From assembly GCA_002375695.1 (NCBI GenBank), contig DFMO01000006.1, forward strand, positions 372,001-436,000: a stretch of DNA of 64,000 bases, read 5' to 3'. Source of the stretch: Flavobacteriaceae bacterium UBA3591 (lineage in GTDB: Bacteria; Bacteroidota; Bacteroidia; Flavobacteriales; Flavobacteriaceae). The position numbers and the translations under genes are program-made. Positions 56,348 to 64,000 of the stretch are shown here, piece after piece. The notes beneath the pieces were generated by a model, which was not told where the DNA came from, made no database searches, and worked only from the letters and a program-made list of their open reading frames with translations. Position 1 is the first letter of the stretch. Each line of letters begins with the position of its first letter.

Positions 56348-57622
56348 TTAATTTTTAAATAGCGGCAATTCAGCCATCAAATCATTTACCTTACGGGCAA
56401 TATTTTCAAGTTTTGAATCATCTTCTCTATTTTCAATTACCTCGTCGATTAAATCTACGATAGTTTTCATGTCTTTTTCAACCAATCCGCGGGTGGTAAT
56501 TGCAGCGGTACCAATGCGTATTCCGCTGGTAACAAACGGCGATTTATCATCAAAAGGCACCATGTTTTTATTAACGGTTATTTCGGCTTTGCCTAAGGCC
56601 TCTTCAGCTTCTTTCCCCGAAATATTCTTATTCCTTAAATCGATAAGCATCATATGGTTATCTGTTCCACCAGAAATTACCCCGTACCCTTTTTCAACAA
56701 AATGCTTTGCCATAACCGCTGCGTTTTTCTTCACTTGTACCATATAATGAAGAAAATCATCGGTTAACGCTTCGCCAAATGCAATAGCTTTGGCTGCAAT
56801 AATATGCTCCAACGGGCCGCCTTGGTTACCTGGAAAGATAGCACTGTCTAACAGGCTACTCATTTTACGAAGGTTGCCATTTTTCAGTTTAATCCCGAAT
56901 GGATTTTCAAAATCTTTCCCCATTAAAATCATCCCACCGCGCGGGCCACGAAGCGTTTTATGCGTTGTAGTACTAACCACGTGACAATGTGGTAATGGGT
57001 CGCTTAAAATACCTTTGGCAATTAAGCCAGCTGGATGGGCGATATCTGCAAATAAAATAGCATCTACTTTATCGGCAATTTCACGAAAACGTTTGTAATC
57101 AACCTCTCTTGAATAAGCCGATGCACCTGCAATAATCATTTTAGGTTTTTCTTTTATTGCAATTTCTTCAACCTTGTCATAGTCAATTCTTCCCGTCTCG
57201 CGATCTACACCGTAAAAAACAGGATTGTAAAGTTTCCCCGAAAAATTTACAGGCGAACCGTGGGTTAAATGCCCTCCGTGAGAAAGGTCGAACCCTAAAT
57301 ATTTATCGCCTGGTTTTAAACAAGCTGCAAAAACGGCAGTGTTGGCTTGCGATCCACTGTGGGGTTGCACATTTGCATATTCGGCACCAAATAGAGTTTT
57401 TGCGCGCTCTATGGCCAACTGCTCCACCTCGTCTACCACTTCGCAACCGCCGTAATAGCGTTTTCCGGGATATCCTTCGGCATATTTATTTGTTAGTACA
57501 GAACCAGCGGCTTCCATCACTTGGTCGCTCACAAAATTCTCTGAAGCTATTAGTTCTAAACCGTTTATCTGTCTTTGTTTTTCGGCTTCTATCAATTCAA
57601 AAATTTGTTCGTCGCGTTGCAT
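56348..57622 (-). CDS. glyA: Serine hydroxymethyltransferase
   Basis: PLP enzyme linking serine, glycine and one-carbon folate pools, 424 residues. Markers are [53 protein letters not shown], the PLP Lys in [16 protein letters not shown], and [15 protein letters not shown] near the C terminus. First gene of a glyA-GNAT-deaminase-lipocalin run. The upstream 285 bases to fahA are AT-rich; I see no clear riboswitch or promoter there. Confidence 0.98.
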   Translation of the reverse strand: MQRDEQIFELIEAEKQRQINGLELIASENFVSDQVMEAAGSVLTNKYAEGYPGKRYYGGCEVVDEVEQLAIERAKTLFGAEYANVQPHSGSQANTAVFAACLKPGDKYLGFDLSHGGHLTHGSPVNFSGKLYNPVFYGVDRETGRIDYDKVEEIAIKEKPKMIIAGASAYSREVDYKRFREIADKVDAILFADIAHPAGLIAKGILSDPLPHCHVVSTTTHKTLRGPRGGMILMGKDFENPFGIKLKNGNLRKMSSLLDSAIFPGNQGGPLEHIIAAKAIAFGEALTDDFLHYMVQVKKNAAVMAKHFVEKGYGVISGGTDNHMMLIDLRNKNISGKEAEEALGKAEITVNKNMVPFDDKSPFVTSGIRIGTAAITTRGLVEKDMKTIVDLIDEVIENREDDSKLENIARKVNDLMAELPLFKN

Positions 57623-57907
57623 ATTAAGTATTTAAAATAGTATTGTATTTTGGAAAAGACTCCTTATTTTTTGGGTAATTTTTATTTCTGAAATATTAAT
57701 TATCCCGTATAAATTCTTCGAAAGTTAATTAAATCCAAAAATACTAATTACATTCGGAAACTATATTGAAATATATATATTTGATGCAGAATTTTACTAA
57801 CAAAAAACTTGTTGTATTTAAAACACACGGAGCCATTAAAAAACTGATTTTTAACTCCCTATTTTTTTAAATAGTTTTATTTCAACAATCTTAAAATATT
57901 AAATGAT

Positions 57908-59188
57908 ATGCCTATAACCGCAAACGATCCAAAAAGAAAAACTTGGTTAGAAACTTCGCCAGATACAGATTTTCCTATTCAAAATATACCTTTCGGTGTT
58001 TTTTTAACCCGCGATGATATTATTACCATTGGTACCCGTATTGGCGACTATGCAATCGATTTGGGCGCTTTACATCAACTAGGTTATTTTGAAGGGATTG
58101 ACCTAACAGACGATATTTTTCTTCAAGATACTTTAAACGATTTTATTAGCGACGGAAGGAAAACGTGGCGTTTAGTTCGAAATCGAATTGCCGATATATT
58201 TGATAATGAAAACCCCAAACTTCGCGATAACAAAGACCACAGAGAGCACGTGCTTTTTACTTTAGACGAGGTAGAAATGCAACTTCCTGTGCAGGTAGGT
58301 GATTATACCGACTTTTACTCGAGTAAAGAACACGCTACCAATGTGGGAACTATGTTTCGCGGAAAAGAAAACGCTTTAATGCCTAATTGGCTTCATATTC
58401 CGGTAGGATACCACGGGAGAAGCTCATCAATTATTCCAAGCGGGATTAACGTAAGAAGACCTTGGGGGCAAACCATGCCCGAAGGTGCTACCGAACCCGT
58501 GTTTGGACCTTCAAAACTTGTTGATTTTGAACTTGAAATGGCCTTTATAACAACCGATGCTAATGTGCTAGGAGAACCAATTCCTGTAGATGAAGCTGAA
58601 GACCATATTTTTGGATTGGTACTGTTTAACGATTGGAGTGCGCGCGATATTCAAAAGTGGGAGTATGTGCCATTAGGTCCGTTTTTAGCTAAAAACTTTG
58701 CTTCTTCAATTTCGCCGTGGATTGTAACTTTAGATGCACTACAGCCATACAAAGTTGCAGGCCCCAAACCTGTTAAAGAACAATTACCGTATCTTCAGTA
58801 CACAGGCGATAAAAGCTACGATATAAACCTAGAAGTATATATTGCTCCCGAAAATGGCGAGGAAACAAAAATCGCCACTTCCAACTTTAAATATATGTAC
58901 TGGAATATGAGCCAGCAATTGGCCCATCACACCGTAAACGGGTGTAATGTAAACAGTGGCGATATGATGGGGAGTGGAACTATCTCTGGACCAACACCAG
59001 ACTCATACGGCTCTATGCTTGAACTTACTTGGCGCGGTGCAAAACCTATTACCCTTTCAGACGGTACCGAAAGAAAATTTATAAACGACCACGATACTGT
59101 AATTATGCGTGGTTATTGTAAATCTGACGGTGTAAGAATAGGTTTTGGTGAATGTAAGACAAAACTATTACCTGCTATTAAGCAATAA
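57908..59188 (+). CDS. fahA: Fumarylacetoacetase
   Basis: Last enzyme of tyrosine/homogentisate breakdown, 426 residues. Active-site pieces are NVGTMFRGKENALMPNWLHIPVGYHGRSSS, DFELEMAFI, FNDWSARDIQKWEYVPLGPFLAKNF and GDMMGSGTISGPTPDSYGSMLELTW. Metal ligands (Asp, Glu, Glu, Asp) all appear present. The other pathway genes (hmgA, hppD) are not in this window. A terminator follows. Confidence 0.97.
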   Translation: MPITANDPKRKTWLETSPDTDFPIQNIPFGVFLTRDDIITIGTRIGDYAIDLGALHQLGYFEGIDLTDDIFLQDTLNDFISDGRKTWRLVRNRIADIFDNENPKLRDNKDHREHVLFTLDEVEMQLPVQVGDYTDFYSSKEHATNVGTMFRGKENALMPNWLHIPVGYHGRSSSIIPSGINVRRPWGQTMPEGATEPVFGPSKLVDFELEMAFITTDANVLGEPIPVDEAEDHIFGLVLFNDWSARDIQKWEYVPLGPFLAKNFASSISPWIVTLDALQPYKVAGPKPVKEQLPYLQYTGDKSYDINLEVYIAPENGEETKIATSNFKYMYWNMSQQLAHHTVNGCNVNSGDMMGSGTISGPTPDSYGSMLELTWRGAKPITLSDGTERKFINDHDTVIMRGYCKSDGVRIGFGECKTKLLPAIKQ

Positions 59189-59206
59189 TATTTCCTACAT
59201 AAAAAC

Positions 59207-59248
59207 AAAAAAGAGGCAGCCTTTTCTTTTAAAGCTACCTCTTTTTTT
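59207..59248. terminator. Terminator after fahA
   Basis: Stem AAAAAAGAGGCAGC / GCTACCTCTTTTTT with a 13-base loop (one internal mismatch). Confidence 0.85.
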
Positions 59249-59296
59249 GTGATTTTTTATAGCCATTTATTTAAGCTATATTTTTAGGTCTACAAG

Positions 59297-59503
59297 CTAT
59301 TCACAAAAGCCCACATAACACCCATGGGCTAAGTGTGCCCGAACAGCATTTTTGCTTATATAAATAGTGTGCATATTCTCGGGGTTTCCTGGCGGAATAT
59401 GGCATACATATTCTTTATGCCCAGCGTCGGTGTTACTTTCAGTAAAACTAATAGACATGCAACCTATTAGAAGTACTCCAAAAAATAAAGAAAATCGTTT
59501 CAT
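59297..59503 (-). CDS. Small secreted CHIPPGNPxN protein
   Basis: 68 residues from the ATG at 59503, with a signal peptide (MKRFSLFFGVLLIGCMSISF) whose LIGCMS could also act as a lipobox. The mature part carries VCHIPPGNPENMHTIYISKNAVRAHLAHGCYVGFCE, a motif I know as a repeat in larger secreted flavobacterial proteins (CHIPPGNP...AHTI...AHLAHGD). Here it stands alone, with three Cys and two or three His, and AHGC in place of the usual AHGD. Function unknown. Confidence 0.7.
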   Translation of the reverse strand: MKRFSLFFGVLLIGCMSISFTESNTDAGHKEYVCHIPPGNPENMHTIYISKNAVRAHLAHGCYVGFCE

Positions 59504-59627
59504 AGTATTGATAATTAACAAGTTAGTGTAATGTAAAGGTAGTGAAAATTTCGAACATAAAAAGATTCTTATATTTTTTTTGGCACTACTATTGTATTTT
59601 AGCCACTACAACCAAATCGAATTGATT

Positions 59628-60803
59628 ATGAAAAACAGCTACTTCCTTTTATTTATTGCCCTTTTCGCTATTTCTTGCAACAGTGTAAAGCGTACTCAAA
59701 AATTTGTTTCAAAAGGTCATTACGACCAAGCAATAGAACTTGCAGTTAAAAAACTTCAGAAAAATAAAAAAGCCAAAGAATACGACGGTCATATTAAAAT
59801 TCTTGAAGAAGCTTTTTTAAAGGCGACAGAGGACGATATGCGCCGTATTTCATTTTTAAAAAAAGAAAACTCGCCAACTAGCGCAAAAGAAATTTATTAC
59901 ACTTATTTGGACCTTCGCGAGCGTCAAGATTTAATTCGTCCATTACTACCACTATACAGCGTAGAGTTGGGACGCAATGCTAATTTTCAGTTTAAAAATT
60001 ATACAAACGATTTATTTGCCGCAAAAGATGCCTATTTGCAAGCTTTATATCAAGAGGCTATGGCTTACATGCAGCGAGACCGCAAGGTAGATTATCGCAG
60101 TGCGTATAATATTTTATGCGAATTAAACGAAGTACAACCCAATTATCGGAATGTGCATCAATTACGCGAAGATGCCCATTTTTATGGTACCGACTTTGTT
60201 TTGGTACACCTTAACAATCATACAAAACAGGTTATTCCACAAAGACTTGAACAAGACCTATTAGATTTTAGTACTTACGGTTTAAATGAATTTTGGACCG
60301 AATATCACGCGCAAAGAGAGTCGGGGTTAAATTACGATTTAGGAATAGATTTAAATTTTCAAAACATTCAAATTTCACCCGAACGTATTGCCGAAAAACA
60401 ATTCTTAAGAACGAAAAAAATTAAAGACGGTTATGATTTTCGTAGGGATCGCGCCGGCAATATTGTTCGCGACAGCTTGGGTGAACCTATTAAAATACCA
60501 AGATTTAAAGATGTTTCGGCAACTGTAAATATTATTACTCAGGAAAAGGCTGTTTTTGTTGGCGGTACAGTAGTTTACAAAGACTTAAATAAAAACAGGC
60601 AGCTAAACAGTTTTCCAATTTCTTCAGAATTTGTTTTTGAAAACATTTACGCAACTTTTAGAGGAGATGACCGAGCGTTAACGGCTAACGACCGAAAATT
60701 AGTTGCCAATCGCCTAATGCCATTTCCGCATAATGAGCAAATGGTCTTTGATGCCGGGCAAGACATTAAAGAGCGATTTAAACAAATTTTACTGAAAAAC
60801 TAG
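59628..60803 (+). CDS. Lipoprotein with TPR-like helical region, unknown function
   Basis: 391 residues from the ATG at 59628. Lipoprotein signal (FLLFIALFAISC, Cys at 16), a helical TPR-like first half (KFVSKGHYDQAIELAVKKLQKNKKAKEYDGHIKILEEA), and a beta-rich second half (KAVFVGGTVVYKDLNKNRQL; FVFENIYATFRGDDRAL). I do not recognise the family. Probably outer-membrane associated. Confidence 0.78.
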   Translation: MKNSYFLLFIALFAISCNSVKRTQKFVSKGHYDQAIELAVKKLQKNKKAKEYDGHIKILEEAFLKATEDDMRRISFLKKENSPTSAKEIYYTYLDLRERQDLIRPLLPLYSVELGRNANFQFKNYTNDLFAAKDAYLQALYQEAMAYMQRDRKVDYRSAYNILCELNEVQPNYRNVHQLREDAHFYGTDFVLVHLNNHTKQVIPQRLEQDLLDFSTYGLNEFWTEYHAQRESGLNYDLGIDLNFQNIQISPERIAEKQFLRTKKIKDGYDFRRDRAGNIVRDSLGEPIKIPRFKDVSATVNIITQEKAVFVGGTVVYKDLNKNRQLNSFPISSEFVFENIYATFRGDDRALTANDRKLVANRLMPFPHNEQMVFDAGQDIKERFKQILLKN

Positions 60804-60812
60804 TTTAAAAAT

Positions 60813-61205
60813 TTACACAAACTTCTCTAAATGCGAAGCGTCGATAGCATTGTGGGAGTCGTGATGAACCACGGCTCCTTCTTTAATAACAATTAACTGC
60901 GGACTTTCGTGACGCACCTTAAAACGCGATGCTATTTGGTTTGAAATATCGCGGTTTTGCAATAAGTCGAGAAAGTATAACTTAAGTTGCTCGTCGTTAA
61001 GATTGTAATCTTTTTCAAAAGATTTTAAAACACCTCTACTTATTCCGCAACGCGTAGAATGCTTAAAGATAGCCACAGGTTTATTTTTCGACTCCTCCAC
61101 TACTTCATCTAGTTGGTCTGTAGTGGCTAAAACGTGCCATGGTACCTCAACTATTTCTTCTTTGGCTGCATCTCTTGGCGATTTAAACATATCAAAAATT
61201 CCCAT
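60813..61205 (-). CDS. ytxJ: Bacillithiol-associated redox protein YtxJ
   Basis: 130 residues of the YtxJ (DUF2847) family, a monothiol thioredoxin-fold protein tied to bacillithiol. The active-site region is FKHSTRCGISRGVLKSFEKD near residues 48-67, with a single Cys where thioredoxin has CxxC. LYFLDLLQNRDISNQIASRF and SPQLIVIKEG follow. The longer frame from 61322 adds a spurious hydrophobic start, so the ATG at 61205 is used. It suggests the organism makes bacillithiol. Confidence 0.88.
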   Translation of the reverse strand: MGIFDMFKSPRDAAKEEIVEVPWHVLATTDQLDEVVEESKNKPVAIFKHSTRCGISRGVLKSFEKDYNLNDEQLKLYFLDLLQNRDISNQIASRFKVRHESPQLIVIKEGAVVHHDSHNAIDASHLEKFV

Positions 61206-61395
61206 AATTCCTTTTTTTACAAAGCTACAAGATATTACCACATCAATTTCTAAAAGAAATAATAAAAAGATAAATCTTAAATCCGTCATAATGTCTGTTA
61301 AAACAAGGGGTTTTACAGACATTATGTCTTAATTTTAATATGGCTTTGTATTTGAAATAGGCTTGCTGCAAACATTAACAACAAACACATTATAT

Positions 61396-63996
61396 ATGAA
61401 TTTTAATAATTTTACTATAAAAAGCCAAGAGGCCATACAGCAGGCGCAACAGATTGCGCAGGGCTTTGGGCATCAGCAAATTGAAAACGAACATATTTTA
61501 AAAGCAATTTTTGAAGTAGACGAAAACGTAACTCCCTTTATTCTTAAAAAGTTAAACGTAAACCTCGCTACACTAAAACAAATTTTAGACAAACAATTAG
61601 AGAGCTTCCCAAAAGTTTCTGGTGGTGATATTATGCTTTCGCGCGAAGCAAATAAAGCGGTTATTGAAGCTAGTAATATTGCCAAAAAGATGGGCGATGA
61701 ATACGTTTCTATTGAACATTTGCTACTCGGAATATTAAAATCTAAAAGCGGAATTGCACAAAGTTTAAAAGACCAAGGCGTTACTGAAAAAGGAATGAAC
61801 GCCGCAATTGAAGAGTTACGCGGCGGCGAAAATGTTACTTCGCAAAGCGCCGAAGAGACTTATAATTCACTAAATAAATACGCCAAAAACCTCAACCAAC
61901 TTGCGCGCGATGGGAAACTAGACCCCGTTATTGGGCGCGATGAAGAAATACGTAGGATTTTACAAATTCTTTCTCGTAGAACCAAAAATAACCCAATGCT
62001 TGTAGGTGAACCAGGAACTGGAAAAACAGCTATCGCCGAAGGATTGGCGCATAGGATTGTAGATGGCGATGTACCTGAAAACTTAAAAAGTAAAGAGATT
62101 TATTCTTTAGACATGGGTGCGCTAATTGCCGGTGCTAAATACAAAGGTGAGTTTGAGGAACGCCTTAAAGCCGTGATAAAAGAAGTAACTTCTAGCGATG
62201 GCGACATTGTTTTATTTATCGATGAAATTCACACCCTTGTTGGCGCTGGTGGCGGCCAAGGCGCTATGGATGCTGCCAATATTTTAAAACCGGCTTTGGC
62301 GCGAGGCGAATTAAGAGCAATTGGTGCAACAACACTCGATGAATATCAAAAATATTTTGAAAAGGACAAAGCACTCGAACGCCGATTCCAAAAAGTAGTG
62401 GTAGATGAGCCCGATACAGAAAGTGCTATTTCTATTTTACGCGGAATAAAAGAAAAGTACGAAACACACCATAAAGTTAGGATTAAAGATGGTGCTATCA
62501 TTGCAGCCGTTGAACTTTCAGAACGTTATATTACAAATAGATTTCTTCCAGATAAAGCTATTGATTTAATGGACGAGGCAGCGAGTAAATTAAGGATGGA
62601 AATTAATTCGAAACCCGAAGAACTCGATGTTTTAGACCGAAAAATCATGCAGCTCGAGATTGAAATTGAAGCTATAAAACGTGAAAAAGATGAGGTAAAA
62701 CTGAAAGCGCTTCACGCAGATCTCGCAAATTTAAAAGAAGAGCGAAATGAACTTAATGCGAAATGGCAAAGCGAAAAAGAAGTAGTTGATAATGTTCAAA
62801 ACTTAAAAACGCAAATTGAGAATTTTAAATTAGAAGCCGAACGCGCCGAACGCGAAGGAGATTTTGGGAAAGTAGCCGAACTTCGTTACGGGAAAATTAA
62901 AGATGCGCAAGCTGCATTAAGCAAGTTAGAGACACAACTCGCCGAAAATGATGAAGCCACTTCTATGATTAAAGAAGAAGTAACACGCGAAGATATTGCC
63001 GAAGTTGTTGCAAAATGGACTGGTATTCCTGTTACAAAAATGCTACAAAGCGATCGCGAAAAGCTTTTAAATTTAGAAAGTCATTTGCATAAACGAGTGG
63101 TGGGCCAAAATGAAGCAATTGTAGCGGTGAGTGACGCTATACGCCGAAGTCGCGCCGGGTTGCAGGATGAAAAAAAACCAATTGGTAGCTTCCTATTTTT
63201 AGGAACAACCGGTGTAGGTAAAACCGAACTCGCAAAAGCGCTTGCAGAATATCTTTTTGATGATGAAAATGCAATGACGCGAATTGATATGAGCGAATAC
63301 CAAGAACGTCATAGCGTGAGCCGCTTAGTAGGAGCACCTCCAGGATATGTGGGTTATGACGAAGGCGGACAACTTACAGAGGCTGTACGTAGAAAACCAT
63401 ACAGTGTAGTGCTTTTAGACGAAATTGAAAAAGCTCATCCAGATACATTTAATATTTTATTACAAGTTTTAGACGAAGGCCGTTTAACAGACAATAAAGG
63501 GCGCTTAGCAGATTTTAAAAACACAATTATAATTATGACTAGTAATATGGGAAGTCAAATTATTCAAGAGCGTTTTGAAACTGTTAAAGATCCAGATACG
63601 GCAATGGAAGGTGCTAAAGTTGAAGTACTCGCACTTTTAAGACAAACGGTGCGACCTGAATTTTTAAACCGTATAGACGACATTATTATGTTTACTCCAC
63701 TGTCCAAAACCGATATTAATGAAATTGTTTCGTTACAATTAAAAGGGCTTTCAAAAATGTTGGCAAAACAAAATATTGTTTTAGACGCCACACCTGAAGC
63801 GGTATCGTATCTTTCTGAGAAAGGCTTCGACCCACAGTACGGAGCAAGACCTGTTAAAAGAGTTATTCAACGTGAAGTTTTAAACGAGTTGAGTAAAGAA
63901 ATATTAGCCGGCAAAATAACTACCGATAGTATTATTCTTTTAGATAGTTTTAATGATACACTTGTTTTTAGAAACCAAGAAAACTTAAGCGAGTAA
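61396..63996 (+). CDS. clpB: ATP-dependent disaggregase ClpB
   Basis: AAA+ chaperone that with DnaK rescues aggregated proteins, 866 residues. The N domain (1-~145), NBD1 with Walker [16 protein letters not shown] near 205, the coiled-coil middle domain (about 400-535, [21 protein letters not shown]), NBD2 with Walker [18 protein letters not shown] near 605, and the C-terminal D2-small domain are all present. The middle domain separates ClpB from ClpA/ClpC. The ATG at 61396 matches the [15 protein letters not shown] start. It ends four bases before the window edge. Confidence 0.98.
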   Translation: MNFNNFTIKSQEAIQQAQQIAQGFGHQQIENEHILKAIFEVDENVTPFILKKLNVNLATLKQILDKQLESFPKVSGGDIMLSREANKAVIEASNIAKKMGDEYVSIEHLLLGILKSKSGIAQSLKDQGVTEKGMNAAIEELRGGENVTSQSAEETYNSLNKYAKNLNQLARDGKLDPVIGRDEEIRRILQILSRRTKNNPMLVGEPGTGKTAIAEGLAHRIVDGDVPENLKSKEIYSLDMGALIAGAKYKGEFEERLKAVIKEVTSSDGDIVLFIDEIHTLVGAGGGQGAMDAANILKPALARGELRAIGATTLDEYQKYFEKDKALERRFQKVVVDEPDTESAISILRGIKEKYETHHKVRIKDGAIIAAVELSERYITNRFLPDKAIDLMDEAASKLRMEINSKPEELDVLDRKIMQLEIEIEAIKREKDEVKLKALHADLANLKEERNELNAKWQSEKEVVDNVQNLKTQIENFKLEAERAEREGDFGKVAELRYGKIKDAQAALSKLETQLAENDEATSMIKEEVTREDIAEVVAKWTGIPVTKMLQSDREKLLNLESHLHKRVVGQNEAIVAVSDAIRRSRAGLQDEKKPIGSFLFLGTTGVGKTELAKALAEYLFDDENAMTRIDMSEYQERHSVSRLVGAPPGYVGYDEGGQLTEAVRRKPYSVVLLDEIEKAHPDTFNILLQVLDEGRLTDNKGRLADFKNTIIIMTSNMGSQIIQERFETVKDPDTAMEGAKVEVLALLRQTVRPEFLNRIDDIIMFTPLSKTDINEIVSLQLKGLSKMLAKQNIVLDATPEAVSYLSEKGFDPQYGARPVKRVIQREVLNELSKEILAGKITTDSIILLDSFNDTLVFRNQENLSE

Positions 63997-64000
63997 TTAC

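Noticed and set aside
57783..57869. 28-codon ORF starting ATGCAGAATTTT between glyA and fahA
   Set aside because: No signal peptide, no recognisable pattern, low-complexity AT-rich tail, and no coupling to a neighbour.
61206..61322. Membrane-anchored version of YtxJ from an upstream start
   Set aside because: Family members begin near MGIFDMF; the extra hydrophobic stretch has no conserved feature and AT-biased composition.

Overview
The window reads as chromosomal core genome of a low-GC member of the Flavobacteriaceae (Bacteroidota). Several lineage marks support this: a GldI gliding lipoprotein, a type IX secretion (T9SS) type A sorting domain, many short lipoproteins with a Bacteroidota-like lipobox, a bacillithiol-linked YtxJ, and promoters of the form TTG-N19-TAnnTTTG instead of the sigma70 pattern. 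I see no prophage, transposase, CRISPR array, rRNA operon or plasmid module. I cannot name the genus from the sequence.

Layout. 1-3.5 kb: the end of fmt, an HU gene, yqgE, a class IV aminotransferase, a START-like protein and a CAU tRNA. 3.7-4.6 kb: a compact accessory-looking cluster (51-aa lipoprotein, overlapping 4-TM protein, ATGA-coupled 45-aa protein). 4.6-16.4 kb: hisS, a MacB-type permease, the rpsF-rpsR-rplI operon, a LytTR regulator, priA, a DUF2147 protein, a YihY protein, nadC, rlmH and a DinB protein. 16.5-21 kb: the minus-strand operon udk - divIC/ftsB-like - mutA - mutB. 21-28 kb: wbqC, then the minus-strand run TPR protein - ribH - small membrane protein - mutL - rhomboid - rhomboid - EEP phosphatase. 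28.4-33.7 kb: recF, a lipoprotein, a DUF721/DciA-like gene, ndk, and the overlapping nrnA - gldI - cyclophilin/FKBP run. 33.7-49.4 kb: pepD, DUF3810, a lipoprotein, a SpoU methyltransferase, M48 protease, MFS transporter, pheT, fasciclin, two DUF2007 genes, an ABC-F protein, a thioredoxin-fold lipoprotein and a transaldolase-like aldolase. 49.5-50.9 kb: a decaying secreted-protein locus, with one gene cut by an in-frame stop and its upstream neighbour by a homopolymer frameshift. 50.9-64 kb: an SDR, SRP RNA, glutaminyl cyclotransferase, a beta-helix lipoprotein, the glyA operon, fahA, small secreted proteins, ytxJ and clpB.

The genes mostly serve translation, DNA repair and replication (recF, priA, mutL, DUF721), odd-chain/propionate metabolism (mutAB), tyrosine breakdown (fahA), one-carbon metabolism (glyA, fmt), and envelope folding and proteolysis.

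The points most worth a second look are: a MutL whose three endonuclease metal motifs all appear lost; an ABC-F protein with one canonical and one degenerate ATP site; the overlapping three-gene cluster near 4 kb; and the broken T9SS locus near 50 kb. No clear new defence or mobile system is visible. Gene-free stretches reach about 290 bases at most (28,120-28,409 and 57,623-57,907). The first holds a promoter-like motif and a hairpin; I see nothing convincing in the second.
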